A stretch of 64,000 nt of DNA from Serripes groenlandicus. Its lineage: Eukaryota > Mollusca > Bivalvia > Cardiida > Cardiidae. The translations under genes and the position numbers were made by a program. Under the pieces are notes generated by a model. That model was not told the origin of the DNA, made no database searches, and saw nothing but the letters and a program-made list of their open reading frames with translations. Below are positions 11,095 to 22,469 of the stretch, piece by piece. Location of the stretch: positions 114,455,831 through 114,519,830 of the forward strand of contig JASEVX010000003.1 in assembly GCA_031761405.1 (NCBI GenBank), given 5' to 3'. Within the stretch, counting starts at the first letter, position 1. Each line of letters begins with the position of its first letter.

Positions 11095-11960
11095 GTCAGG
11101 CATGCGAGAGATATTATTTATATTGCTTGTTATTCAGGGAATAAAGTTGAACGCTGGTCCTCCAAAGAGGAAGGTCAAAAACTCGTGAGAGGGTCTTATC
11201 TTAGCCCATGTTCAAAGTGCAACCAGACTCCAACAACAATTCCTAAACTACAACCAACATGCAACAACAATGAGTGTGTTAAGAGTCCGATTAACAGACG
11301 GTAATTAAATTATTCCAATCGCTATTACGTTGGACATTCAGAAAAAAAGTTAAACGCATAGATAACAAATTCGACAACACGGAGAAACGTATTAGTGAAC
11401 TCAAAGATGAAAAAGAAGAGCAAAGACCCAGAAGTAATATCTCAGTTATGATGTTAAAGATTGTTCAAGACAGAGTCCTTACTTTGGACAAAATATTAAT
11501 AAGTTAATGAATAAGTACGAAAACCTAACAGGACAGTCCAGAAGACAAATCTTCCATTTCATTATATGCGTGAAGATCAAGGCAAAAAATGGAATGAACC
11601 TGAAAAGAAAATGAAATATTATATACGTAATGACCTTCGCATCGATTGTGATCGAATCATGATAGAGCAGGCTAATAGACACTCATTCAGGAATACGCAC
11701 AAATCTTACATTGTAAAAGTTTCATTCTACAAAGTCAAAGATCGTATAATGTTAACATATATATACACATGATAAAGTCACATAGTAAATCCAGCGACAA
11801 TTCCTCAAGTTAATTATACCCTTTTGTGAAAGAAAAGGTTGTAGAAAGGCTTATTTTAAATACAAAAAGATCTGTATTAAAGGCAATTATATTTTTGTGA
11901 CGACATTAAAAAACTATATTCCAACAGGCAACATGTCGAGCCCGCTACCAAACAAATAAT
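11095..11960 (+). pseudogene. LINE ORF1 remnant (L1/Tx1-like RNA-binding protein)
   Basis: The plus strand starts with a short hydrophobic leader followed by GIKLNAGPPKRK, a degraded form of the GIEPNPGP phrase common near the start of animal retroelement ORFs. Further on, MREDQGKKWNEPEKKMKYYI, a DCDRIMIEQANRHSF segment and YIVKVSFYKVKDRIM (11566-11760) match the RRM-like and C-terminal part of L1-type ORF1 proteins (E-x-A-H-R, IVKF-x-FYK-x-K motifs), which bind LINE RNA. Multiple stops separate the parts. No endonuclease or RT follows; a different repeat begins at 12060, so the element is truncated. Confidence 0.6.
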
Positions 11961-12059
11961 TGTAGCAGACACAGCATCCAAAACGAGTCTACAAGTAGGA
12001 AAGGGTTAAACGAGAACAGTCTCCTTTTTGCAAAATGTTATTTCACTTCTGCCATCATC

Positions 12060-12300
12060 ACCTCACCATGGACTTATGGTGAATATGTTTGCCCAGTAAC
12101 TTGAGAATCCTATGATGCATGGTTCCTCATTTTGACATTTGACCTCTAAGTGTGACTTTGACATTTAAGATACAGGCAGGCCTGGGTATTGTGCCCGAGT
12201 CTTCATCTCATCATGTTAAACATGTTTGCCCAGTAACGTGGGATTCATATGGTGCATGGTTGAGATGTGGGCCGGACAAGATACAGTCCTAAAGTTTACT
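12060..12300 (+). repeat. Interspersed repeat with internal partial duplication
   Basis: The phrase GTTTGCCCAGTAAC(T/G)TG followed by a GATGCATGGTT- or GGTGCATGGTT-type motif occurs twice (about 12089-12131 and 12221-12262), with TGACATTTGACCTCTAAGTG between them. From memory this resembles a repeat common in bivalve genomes; the family name is not known to me. Non-coding. Confidence 0.5.
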
Positions 12301-12429
12301 GTTGCAAGGTGTCAACAGTTCCATTAACATATATAAGGGTACTAAATTATGTGTAAGATCATAATTTATATTTGTTTTTATATCATTATCACTTTCTGTT
12401 CACTTGTAATATGTCATTGTGTATTGCAT

Positions 12430-13330
12430 ACTTTCATACCTTTCCATCCACTTCGCATTGCAGAAAGTGGTCTTGATCGGTGTCAAGGTTTGATCATGAG
12501 CGTAGATAAGGGTATGCACAAATTCCGCATAATTAACAAGGGAAGGACTACTTAAATTGCTGACCTAAATATCAATAGTAACGCGTTGGGAGATTTTGAT
12601 TTTCTAGAGCTGTCAGAACGGGAGCTAGAACTTTAAATAGAGCTGTTGACAATATGACATAAAGTAGACAGGGACGACGTGAGAAAGGATAGAATGAAGA
12701 AGATTCGATAAATGGGCAGAAAACAAACAAGAATGTATCCAAAACGCTTTCTGACGTTAAGAATGTACAGAGGTGGCTGTTTTATGTCAAGCGTGAAAGT
12801 AAGTGTATTGAAGACATAACGTCATCCCACCTGTAAGGCTATTTGGCCGAGCTGTTTATGAGTATTAGAAAAACGGAATGAGAATTTTACGAGCCTATGC
12901 CCTTCAAATGCATTAAGAACAACGTTGAAAGGCACTTGACAGAGAAGTTTTATCGAATGTCCCTTAAGGATAGGGTGTTCCATCAGTCATTGTCGGCATT
13001 TTATCTAAACAGGGGGAACTGTATAAACCTGGTCAACGTAAAACACCCAACAAATTGCACGAAATCACAGCTCGTGAAGACGAACTAATGTATAAGTGTG
13101 ATGGATTTGGATCTTACAACCCTAGGAATTTACAAACAGCACCGTTTTACCATTTTTGCACACCGTTTGGGCACCTGACGAGGCCAGACAGCTTATATTT
13201 TGGGATCTAGAGATGAAAACTACATCTACATAAACTATATTTTATGGAATTTTCAGAGCGAGCCTTTGAGACAAAGATTGCGAATCTGAAAGCTAGATAC
13301 AACATGACAATATCTACGAAATTCTGTTGA
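12430..13330 (+). pseudogene. Crypton/KIAA1958-type (DUF3504) recombinase remnant
   Basis: Several short frames on the plus strand line up with the N-terminal and middle part of the Crypton-derived tyrosine recombinase family. Seen: KNVQRWLFYVKRESKCIEDI (SAM-like core-binding region, about 12745), YLAELFMSIRK, FYEPMPFKCIKNNVERHL, then KDRVFHQSLSAFY (12960-13010), YKCDGFGSYNPRNLQTAPFYHF (from 13090, broken by nothing until about 13205) and YFMEFSERAFETKI (about 13240). Three or more stops and two or more frame changes separate them. The catalytic C-terminal half (HxxR, H, Tyr) is missing. The family is best known as domesticated or mobile Crypton recombinases; this copy is a relic, in the opposite orientation to the better copy at 46.6-48.7 kb. 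Confidence 0.6.
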
Positions 13331-13589
13331 TGTATTTAAAATGTTGATAGCATGATTGTGTATAGGCGATAATTATACCAAACCAGTCAGAAATTACAGT
13401 ATTGTTGATGCTTTTGTGACTAGATGGCGAACAATGTAGACCCTGATCAGGCTGCGCAGTCTTATATAAATCTTAGCTGGTTGAAGGGACTTGAAAGTCG
13501 TTTTTGTATGAAGTGGTTTATTTCTGGGGGAAAATACACTTGCTGCAAGGATTTGCTGGGTGCAGAAATTACAGATCACTTATAATTAG

Positions 13590-13858
13590 CTGACCTTTCA
13601 TGCTTGCAGACACATTTTCACGAAGCAAAGGATGTTCACGCATCTGTAGCAAACGGATTTCTAAAGCATTGTGACAAAAGTAGAAAACATTGTTGCAATA
13701 GGAAAAACAGACCATCATGAGCAATTTCGCTTTTTGATATAATGTTCGAACTCTATTCAATCATTTTACTTTTATTTATAGAGGTTTATCAAAAGTTTTA
13801 ACCAGACTAAAACTCATCTGCTGTAGATTTGTTGTATGTGGAAAATGTTTTAGCCAAA
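13590..13858. mobile_element. Fold-back MITE copy (TTAA / CCCTTT family), degraded
   Basis: The core at 13668-13743 reads CATTGTGACAAAAGTAGAAA ... ATGAGCAATTTCGCTTTTTG, the diverged central hairpin of the family described at 61393-61579. The left flank has CTTGCAGACACATTTT and the right flank CATCTGCTGTAGATTTGTTG followed by TATGTGGAAAATG, which match that family's outer arms. Terminal TTAA motifs are not intact. Confidence 0.5.
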
Positions 13859-14779
13859 TGATAATTGATGAATCTTTGTCAAAATCAAATATGTTTCAGA
13901 ATACCTTGGCCTAATTAGCAGAACTGTGTTTCACAGGCTCATATTACTCTGCAACAGTAATTGTTAATTGTTAATTTTGATATTGTGCATTTACAAGTAG
14001 TATTTTGTTTCCATAATTACCTATAAGAAATAAAATATCGTTGGACGTTTATGGGAAACATGTACATAATATTACCATCTGTCTGATTCAAAGATCAGTT
14101 TGTATACTTGCTCGTTGTGAGACCCTCTACAAAAGTCATATTTATTAGTTGACAAACAGGGCTCCAATGCGGCATCACAACAGGTTCAAAAGGGGGCGTT
14201 TCTTGTTTTACTTGTTTGTCGAGTAAAGATAGAGAAAACTGTTCAATTTCTATAAGATCAAGTGAGCGATTTATGACCATCATGATCCACTTGTATGTGT
14301 AAATAGTGAAAACTTTAAAATCTTCTTGTCCAAAGGTTAAGGTTCGATTAGAAATTTGTTTGGCACAAATGTGTCATGGTGATCTTTTAACAAATAAGTA
14401 AATTGTGTATTTTTCTTCCTTCAATGACTTTCCATTCGGTGACAGCATGCATAGTTAACACACTTTAATTACCATGCAGGCTACTTCCCTTGTATGATTA
14501 TAAATCACACTCTGCACACGAGCATTGCAACGTTGGCGGTGGGTATAAAGGAATCTGGTCTGTCTTGATATTAACTAAGTGACATACCTCATTGAGGGTT
14601 AAAGCATTTGTGTTTAACAAACATATTTTGTGTACATACATATACAACTGCCTGCCTGACATTAAGTTCCGACTGCCAACACAACAGTCCAACTGGTACT
14701 TTCAGTGCTTTGATTTTAATACAGTGTTGGTTTACTATGTTTCCATAATAATTTATATTATAGGTTGTTGTTTTTGTAG

Positions 14780-14855
14780 AGATCCAGAGACATTTTATGA
14801 CACTTTTGTCAAAAGAAGGCCTATGGAAATGATGAAGCCAGACCGCCCAATCTAA
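14780..14855 (+). CDS. Candidate terminal coding exon, unidentified gene
   Basis: A polypyrimidine-rich acceptor (GTTGTTGTTTTTGTAG, AG at 14778-14779) opens a 76-nt frame that reads DPETFYDTFVKRRPMEMM and then KPDRPI before TAA at 14853-14855. The peptide is coding-like (charged, with a basic run and a proline-containing tail) and an AATAAA poly-A signal follows at 15008-15013, about 150 bp downstream. The first base completes a codon split 2+1. I do not recognise the protein and I could not find the upstream exon on this strand. It could be chance, because the exon is short. Confidence 0.38.
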
Positions 14856-15007
14856 TTGGCAACATTCGCCAAAGAACGAGGTCCAACAATGATTTTACAG
14901 CACAGGGTCAATACTTTTGTTGTTGCATACTTTCATATTGTTAACTATTTTGTTTATTGCTTTATACGTTTGACGGAATTATGGTTACACTGAACATGTA
15001 TTACAAA

Positions 15008-15013
15008 AATAAA
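15008..15013 (+). promoter_or_regulatory. Candidate poly-A signal (AATAAA)
   Basis: A canonical hexamer lies about 150 bp past the stop of the candidate terminal exon 14780-14855, at a normal 3'-UTR distance. Chance occurrence is common in AT-rich DNA. Confidence 0.3.
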
Positions 15014-15817
15014 ACTTACATCTACAGGGGGTCCTTTGTGTATGCGTATGTATCTTAGTTTATGAATATTAATGTGTCGGTGTTCTAAATGATATGACTA
15101 TTAATGAGCCGATGCATTCTGTAACACGGCGTTTGCCTTGACACAAACACTGCAATTGATTACAATTGCATAATGACATGATGTTGCACCAACATTTAAG
15201 AATCGCTTACATTCAAGGATTTGTAAATTCTCTTAGAGACATAATGTCCCAAGACCCTATATCTCAGATCTGTGTCATCAATTAGTAAAAAAAGACACCA
15301 ACGTATGTAAACAAAATACTACGTTAATTAAGTTTTCCTTTTAATTTGTTTTTTCTTCAAGCTAAATGTCCTCCTTATTTAAAACAAATAGCTTAGATAA
15401 TTCAATATTAACAGATAAATATAATCAATGCTAAAGATTTCTAGATATTTTTTCCGGGGTTAATGCAATGACATCAATCAAATCAATCAAAGTGTCAATA
15501 ATACTTTTATATTTGATTAGTTTGTTTGTGTTTATAAACCGTCGTCGTGTTTAATTAACTATTTGGCGAGCAGACAAAGTTAGATACATGGGAGTTCGGG
15601 TTTGATACCCTAGCTCTTTCCGAAAAATCCTCTTGGTACAGCACAGAAACACACGAGGTTTTTCCCCCCTGTAAAGTACCAGTACTTGACCTCTAGTTGA
15701 GTGGGAGGCGCTTAAAAGCACCCCTTAAATTTCCGAAACCCGGACCGGGATATAAACCGAAGACCTTTGGATTGAAAGTCCAACAATACAAATCAGTCAT
15801 ACAACGACGACCAGTTC

Positions 15818-16022
15818 CTATGCCCATGTGTTTCCTGACATCTGTACTCAATATAACAGTATTAAGGCAACTGGCTGCTTGTTCACATAAATCGTTACTC
15901 CATTGGTGGAAGACAAATGACGCTTGTAGCATTATTATCGTTTCAAACGACGGCTATAATATTGGCCGAGCTTGGCTTTCAACTCAAACCCTGGACCGAC
16001 TAAACTATCAGGAATCGGCCGG
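15818..16022 (-). mobile_element. tRNA-headed SINE fragment (family A)
   Basis: On the plus strand the order is CCCATGTGTTTCCTG, CTGTACTCAATATAAC, ACTGGCTGCTTGTTCACAT, TTGGTGGAAGACAAATGACG and then a diverged tRNA-like head. The same order, much better kept, occurs at 29895-30112 and 40590-40862 and, inverted, at 28525-28760, so this is a minus-oriented copy of one SINE family. Immediately to the left (15585-15815) another tRNA-like segment (GGATTGAAAGTCCAAC with a degraded box B) may be a second, older SINE. The 116-codon plus frame across this stretch is a by-product. Confidence 0.6.
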
Positions 16023-16089
16023 AACAATAATATTGAATACTGAATAACGTCTTCTTATTCGAGAAACTGTTTCACTCTTTCCTACAGTA

Positions 16090-16297
16090 AGCGACTTTTA
16101 AAACATCTGGGCAGCAATATGGAAACTCTTGATAATTAGAAGTACAATTAATGTATCATGTAGATGATACTGTGTCAAAAGGAGAAACTGCTCATTATGA
16201 GCAACTTCTTCTTTTGACACACATTTTTCAAAGTTCCTATGCTGCAGATTCGTGAAAAGGTGTCTGTCGATATGTGGGAGATGTTTAACCTTAATTG
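16090..16297. mobile_element. Fold-back MITE copy with 51-nt palindrome
   Basis: The central hairpin at 16171-16221 is a near-perfect palindrome: arms of 25 nt pair at 22 positions around a single base, with the family phrase GTCAAAAGGAGAAACTGCTC and its complement. Outer arms AAGCGACTTTTAAAACAT (left) and CTGCAGATTCGTGAAAAGG, then GATATGTGGGAGATGTTTAAC (right), match the TTAA / CCCTTT element family at 61393-61579. Non-coding and non-autonomous. Confidence 0.7.
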
Positions 16298-16799
16298 ACA
16301 TGAAGGTAACTATAATTCCGTTTAGTAAATGAGTGTTTAAGCAGGAAATCTACTGAAAGAAAATTAGCGCAGTCAAAAACCTATATCAGATCACTCTTTG
16401 TATCCGCATAATTTGATCCGAGTATGTACTGTTCACTCATTAGTATCAGAAACTGTTTAAAGGAAGTCGTATTATCATAAGAACTCGGATTAGATCCCAT
16501 GGATGCAGATCTGTTAATAGTTGCCATACACATAGTCTAGAGTTGATTTGCCTAAAATAACAACAAAACTATAAAAGCTATGTTGTATTTATTTTATTTT
16601 GTGAAATGTCTATTAGTAGTACATGTATTGTCTCTCGTCCTAGAATTACATATGTGCACAACGAAACATTATTCTGGCATAATTCTTCAAGAACTAGCAA
16701 ATCTTCACAGTAATGTATACTATCTGTCTATGCGTTTAGACAGTTACGTTGGTGTATGTGTGTTTTATCTTATTGATTAAGATACATATACATTTGAAA

Positions 16800-18125
16800 A
16801 GTTATATTAATCTGGCGTTGTGCCGATTTTGGATTATTGTTCTGGTGTGTGAGGAAAACGCAAGTATCAGGCTAAAGACAATATACAACATAGGGCTATC
16901 CGATATTATATTGTTGTTCACATATTTGCACCGCTCACTGCTATAAACGGAGACATGGGATGGATCCCTATCGTATAGAGACGATGGACCAATCTAATTC
17001 GTTACTGGAATAGACTGATTAAGTTTGAAGATAATCGAATTACGAAACGTACATTCAATCAAGACTATAGACTGTGTTGCAAAAATTGGAGTTGTACAGA
17101 TATGTTGCATGTCGAAAATCGTTAGTAGTCTTCTTGTCGGTTTAGGTGTGTGATGATATGACAATACATTAAGTGCATGCGAGTTACCGACGAAGGTAGT
17201 GTGCTTTTATTACGGTATGACAATTACTTCTTTATACATCTTTATCATGTTGTTACTGTTTGTATAATAATAAAATAATATTTTTTTATTTTTCTCTTGT
17301 CTGTGTGGTATAAACTAAATTTCCCTTCGAATCCAGTTCTAAAGTTGAACGTAATGCGCATCTATCCAGCGTATATTAAGTCGTACATGCGCAGGGCACC
17401 AGAGAATAGTCGGGGACCAAAGGAATGGTCTCGTTTATCTTCGGCCAGTCGTTCGAGCTTTTAACAACAAAATATTTGAAATTAAGACGATTTTAACACT
17501 TCATCGCTTACGACAAATCTATAGCAAACGACATTGAAACCATCTAGAAAACATGGACAATCTCTGAAAGTAAAAATATAACTATTGAATAGAGTTGAAA
17601 CATTGTGACAAACGTAGAAAATGCTGATGATGAGCAATTTCCCTTTTTGCATCAATGTTTCAATCTCCTTTCAAGAAGTACATTTTCATTTTTAAAGAAA
17701 TTCGATATTTTGAGCGTGTATAATAAGCTCGACTTAACCAGCATGTATAACACTAGGACAACAGTCAACTTGAAACAGTGAAACAAAAGATAAACTCTTA
17801 CTTTAGTAACATTTGGGCGAATAGTCTGCAAACAATTCCTAAAGTAAGTACCTATATACAATTCAAAAGTGAATTTAAAATTGAAAATTATACACTATTA
17901 TTAAGACTATGCAAAATGTGCCAATCAAACTCTGTAGAAGACGAATCTCATTTGTTGATAAAATGTGACTTTTATATAGACATTCGACATGATATATTCT
18001 TAGATCAGAAAAAATACTCTATTTTTAATGAATTAACTGATCAAGAAAAACGGGCATATCTGATTAATACTCACCGCTGTAAATGTGCTAATGGGGCGGG
18101 TGTGGTAACAAATTATATAACATGT
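16800..18125 (+). pseudogene. LINE C-terminal tail, in two pieces around an insertion
   Basis: The first piece (16800-17110) reads VVPILDYCSG, then GDMGWIPIV, RRWTNLIRYWNRLIKF and NRITKRTFNQDY, the conserved region after the RT of a LINE family. The second piece (17778-18075) continues with YFSNIWANSLQTI, FKSEFKIENY and the knuckle CKMCQSNSVEDESHLLIKC (C-x2-C-x8-H-x4-C), which is the C-terminal Zn-binding motif. Between them, 17110-17770 holds unrelated DNA with a fold-back hairpin at 17598-17660. A deletion removed the segment before CKMC. The copy is 5'-truncated and dead. The same family ends at 52272-52790. Confidence 0.75.
17598..17660. mobile_element. Fold-back MITE hairpin inside LINE tail
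   Basis: AAACATTGTGACAAACGTAG on the left and TTGCATCAATGTTT on the right pair as the central hairpin of the TTAA / CCCTTT family, with the ATGAGCAATTTCCCTTTTTG phrase present. It sits within the insertion that splits the LINE tail, so it is younger than that LINE copy. Confidence 0.6.
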
Positions 18126-18129
18126 GTTA

Positions 18130-19320
18130 TTTATGTATGTAAATTCACACAGGTCATGTTAATAAACAATGTTCTTATCTTTCTTATTTTATCTTATCTT
18201 ACATACTCGTATATATGGGGAAAAATAGCATATAAGTATATGCATATATTAAGATGTTTGCTTAGTCAGTCGATATACTTCATTGTTGAATGTTTTTCTG
18301 TTCACGTAGGTCTGTAATATTATGGGGAAAAACTGAATGAACTTAAAAATCAACATGACAATCATATATATTAGTTTAAGAACTACTGCAGCCATGGCTA
18401 AACGACATATATACATTGTTTTAAATGAAAGTGCAAAAATCTTAAAGAGGCTAGATTTTTATAAAATTGGGTATTACAGTTTAAACACAATACTTCGTTG
18501 TATGTATATACTTTTATACCAATTTGTTTTATAATTCTTACATACATAAGATTGATCACAATAACAATAGTTCATAATATTGCGCGTGACATTTGAAATA
18601 GTCACTGATCGCATCGCATTTAACAAGAAAGACATTGTACCTACCACAGAGATACGACATCAACAATACAAATAGTATATTCCTACACTTTAAACTCATT
18701 GCTAATGTTATATTCTCTTCCTACGTGTCTAGATTATGTTTCAAAGCCGATAACAAAAATGAAATATACCGAAACAAAGAACACTGAGTTTATAGTACTT
18801 CACGTTACAAACTTGGTTTACAATAACATATTTACAATTTACAGTAAAAAAGAAAACGGTGTATATAGTCCTACACATTACACACACTGTATCTGTTATA
18901 CTCTCTGCCTTAGTGTTTATATTTTATTTTCAATTTCGATAAAGGATTTACGTCAAGTATAAACACACTGCATGTATTTGATTTGATATCGCGGTTACCT
19001 AATATACACTATCGGAATGATAAACATCACATGCTATGAAATTAATTTACAGCGTCTCTTTTTCATCACGGATTTTCGGCAAACATATAGTTATTTCATG
19101 TTGTTCTACAAACTTTATATCAGACCAGACTAGGAAATATAAACTGTACATACTATTTTATATACACTGTATGCTTCTGAGAGCTGTAAAGCTCAACGTT
19201 GAATTAAATATTAATGAGGACATACTGAAATGAAAGCAGTTAGAATTACAGTTATTGTTAACTACACTCATTCCTCATCAAAACAATAGATAAACATTTG
19301 CAATTTGATTAATTGACTGA
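18130..19320. other. No gene recognised
   Basis: AT-rich sequence with several 60-90 codon plus frames of low complexity and no recognisable motif, splice pair or family similarity. Confidence 0.4.
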
Positions 19321-19323
19321 TTG

Positions 19324-19577
19324 TTTGATATTTTACGTCGCTTTCAAAATGTTTTCAATTATATCTTGGCTTTTCCTTGCTTAGTTACCAGTACTACTGA
19401 TCCATTTATCGTGACGGCCATCCGTGAGTCGTAATGCTTATCCCAAAACCCTGAGCGCCTACGAGGGCAACCATTACTACCTGTTTAAAGTCTTTGGGAT
19501 GGCACGCTTTGTGATCGAACCTCGACCTCCCGCAAACGAGGCAGAAGCTCTACCACAACAACACCGAGGCGGTCCAT
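19324..19577 (-). mobile_element. tRNA-headed SINE (family B)
   Basis: On the minus strand the element starts with a tRNA-like head whose box B reads GGTTCGATCACAAAG in diverged form next to GAGGTCG, preceded by GGTAGAGCTTCTGCCTC (box A side). The body follows with GCCCTCGTAGGCGCTCAGG, GCATTACGACTCACGG and AGTACTGGTAACTAAG, ending in an AT-rich tail near 19324. Copies of the same body lie at 22300-22460, 42990-43165 and 60745-60885. SINEs of this kind are copied by LINE machinery. The 103-codon plus frame over it is not a gene. Confidence 0.65.
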
Positions 19578-19985
19578 TACAATGTGTAGGACTCGTGTTT
19601 CTAACGACACAATTAACTGGGATGAGTATTAAGCTATGTATTGTTTTCATCGCTATCTATGATCTCAGACTATTAACTGAGTACAATAAATACATTCAGA
19701 ATTATAGAATTTGTAGACATTCACAAACGTCCTGATTTGCCACATAAGTTTCACATGAACTTTTTCTATTCTTGATTTCCTTTTGAGTCACTAAAATATG
19801 CACGATTAGACTATTTACTATAAGTATTACATTGATCCAGGCCATGATTGGTTTCAGCTGCTATAGTTATATTTGTGGACTACCCAATATATCAATGTTT
19901 CCATAGATTATGTTTTTGTCTGTCTCAGATAGCCATCTATGATAGCATGACAATATAGTTTCTGGCATTATAAGATATTAAGAGA

Positions 19986-20129
19986 CTAATTTCCTAAATC
20001 ATCTCCATTTCCCTGTTCTTTCAGGATAATAACTGCCAAGTCTACAATATCAGTAACTGTCGCGAATATATTTGCATTTTCAATTTTCACTTGTGTGAAT
20101 TTCTGTTGGTCATCTTTTATATTATCTGT
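19986..20129 (-). CDS. Candidate terminal coding exon, unidentified gene
   Basis: The minus strand has an acceptor-like GGCGGTAG (AG at 20131-20130; the pyrimidine tract before it is weak) followed by exactly 48 in-frame codons ending in TAG at 19988-19986. The peptide contains KDDQQKFTQVKIENANIF, then ATVTDIVDLAVIILKEQGN and a GDDLGN tail, a balanced, amphipathic, very coding-like composition unlike the surrounding AT-rich noise. I do not recognise the family, saw no poly-A signal close downstream and found no upstream exon. The plus strand is also open here but reads as a Cys/Phe-rich, less plausible peptide. Confidence 0.35.
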   Translation of the reverse strand, partial: TDNIKDDQQKFTQVKIENANIFATVTDIVDLAVIILKEQGNGDDLGN

Positions 20130-20139
20130 CTACCGCCAA

Positions 20140-21045
20140 ATGTACGTTATAATCTATCCTTATCAGCTTGTTAAGCCTTTTCGGTAAATGACCCAAGTCC
20201 TAGACTAGACAAAAACTAGACCCGCGACCCATTGTTTTGACTGTAGTTTTAAGTTAGTCTTTGAGTAAGGAAGCTCCGGACAAAATGTTAGAACATTCTG
20301 TCTGTTGGAAACATTCAGAGGATACGCCTTTAACAAAAGCGAGCATGAACTTTCTCGGCGAAATATATGCACAACGGAGGAATTCCTGGAGTAAACCAGC
20401 ATCAACTATGAAATTACAGAGAACTTGCAAGGACATTCTGTTTCATGTTTGTGGTGGTTTCATCATTTAACTGGGTCAGTCCACAAAAAGTACCAGCAAC
20501 ATGGGGAAGCTAAACTAATATAACCGGCATAGCCAACAAACACAGATATACAACAAAACGTTTTCCATGTGTAGGTCAGATTAACTCTTTGGTGGGTCGC
20601 TAAACAACTATACGTGTCAATACACACCCATAGTATCCTGTGTCTGCCAAATACCAACGACCTATGTCTCATTCAAGGACTCTGAAATGCTAAATGGATC
20701 TCTTCCAACAATGCAAATTGGGTTCCTCACAGGCCAAATGCGGAACCCATCAATATTTCCCTCTTTTGTATGTGTTACTGTAGATGTTACTGGAGCACTT
20801 TGTATAAAAAGAAGAAATCCGGATTATAAATGCCAACCTTTTCATTACGGAAGTAAAGAGAATGCCAAAAATGAAATAAGTGGCACCCACATCTTTAAAT
20901 TGAGAAAGTTTTAATGATGTTCAATTTGAAAAGGATAATCAAGTTAAAACTCAGTCGTTAAGGTTGAACATTCTTCATCTATGTTGGGTGTAGCTGAGAA
21001 CGTTATGTTATGATACCTGTATGCGTGATATTAAGACTTTCAATG
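20140..21045. other. No gene recognised
   Basis: Two plus frames (20261-20470 and 20687-20914) have mixed composition but no motif, splice signals or neighbours that would support them. Confidence 0.35.
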
Positions 21046-21049
21046 GAGG

Positions 21050-21235
21050 GAAGACAGTGGTACAGAGGTAGAGCGTCGGCCTCTTGTACCAAAGGTCCCG
21101 GGTTCGAATCCCGTGATGAGCGGGTTCTCCCTTTGGGATTTTTCCACACAAAAGGCGCGAGTTCTGGTTAAGTTTCCGGGAAGCATACATTGAGCGTGAT
21201 TAATTTAAGCTTAAAGCTTGTTTCGCAATCGATGT
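21050..21235 (+). mobile_element. tRNA-headed SINE (family D)
   Basis: The plus strand shows a tRNA-like head with box A (GTGGTACAGAGGTAGAGCG) and an intact box B (GGGTTCGAATCCC at 21100-21112), then a body beginning CGGGTTCTCCCTTTGGGATT and TTTCCACACAAAAGGCG. An AT-rich tail with ATGTAAAATAAATAAG closes it. It would have been transcribed by RNA polymerase III. No intact acceptor stem pairing is visible, so this is a SINE head and not a tRNA gene. Confidence 0.65.
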
Positions 21236-22295
21236 AAAATAAATAAGTTTAAACTAATAGAGGGAAAAGTTAGTTTATGCAATCTGGACACACAATCTGA
21301 CACTGCAGTTGTTATAACTGATACACTCAAGTCTTAAGGGTAATGCGGGGTAGAGGTAGATTTACTTTTCTCAATTATGTATTCAGAAACCAAAATTGTA
21401 AATACTCAGACCCTAAGGGTTTAAGAGTCAGTCGTTATTACAACAAAGAAAGTGCAAGTGTGTTTGTTATAGTAGAAATACATAGTACATCATTCCTAGA
21501 TCTGAGAAATGTCAGTCCCATCTCTAAGAGATATCTGAAAAGGGTTAACGTTTTAAATTCAGTAATTGATTAAGCCCTAGTTTTCGTAAGAAATTAAAGT
21601 CAGTACCAGGTTGTCTGAGACTTAAAAAGAGTTATGACACTTTGTCTGAAATTTAAAGGAAATGATTTAAATACATGTTAAGAGTTTTATATCTTTCTCA
21701 AATATATGTAGGGAAGGTTGGATTTTAAATCACATTTCTAGTCCTATTATATTTCTTCAAGAGTTGACAAAGGCTGTTCATGTTAAGGGTTCGCTCACTA
21801 GTTAAAATTAACAAGACGGGAATTTCCGAAACATAGTAATATTTTTCTCAAAGTTTAATCCAGTATCTTTGGACTAGATCCGTCTTTAGTTTCAGAGGGG
21901 ATATTACGTGTAAGAGATCGTCTATGTATCAACTAAATGCACCCAGTAATTCTGTATTAGTTATCAGTGGCAAAGTGGTAAATGTGACGAAGGCTAAACA
22001 GCATGTTTGGACTAATTCTCTAGATATCTAAGGGAAGAGTTTGGTGGACTGGCTTGTCCATCGTTTGATAATGTATTACTCCTTCACTTCTCGTGTTGTA
22101 TTTCTTGTCGCACTTCATCTTATCCGGTCACGTGCTTTGATTTGATGTTTTATCAACTGCACTTTTCTATAGAAACATTGCAAATATAGTCGGCAAAATA
22201 CTGTATAAATCTTTGGGGGTCATGTTTGTTTGAATGGTCATCATCCACCTTCAAAATGCTGCTTAAACAATGTTTCCGTAATAACATTATGTACA
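21236..22295. other. No gene recognised
   Basis: AT-rich spacer. A 76-codon plus frame at 21343-21573 has no supporting signals. Confidence 0.4.
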
Positions 22296-22299
22296 TTTC

Positions 22300-22460
22300 C
22301 AGTACTGTTGGTTTATTCATTCTGGCACCAGCGAATCAGTCGTTATGCTAACCTTACACTCATGAGTGCCAAAGAGGGTAAGTCATTACTATTTGTTAAG
22401 TCGTTGGTATGACCTGGTCGAGGATCGAACCCGCGACCTCCAGCACCGAAGCAATCTTGG
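22300..22460 (-). mobile_element. tRNA-headed SINE fragment (family B)
   Basis: GTACTGTTGGTTTATTCATT, GAATCAGTCGTTATGC, AGTGCCAAAGAGGGTAAG and GGTCGAGGATCGAACCCGCG occur in the same order as in the SINE at 19324-19577 and 42990-43165, minus-oriented. Box B (complement of GGATCGAACCC) is well kept. Confidence 0.6.
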
Positions 22461-22469
22461 AGAGCAATG

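Noticed and set aside
17778..18317. 179-codon plus ORF as a host gene
   Set aside because: Its first 100 codons are a LINE C-terminal knuckle region; the rest is unrelated AT-rich sequence.
19424..19735. 103-codon plus ORF
   Set aside because: Reads the complement of a minus-oriented SINE, then runs into spacer.
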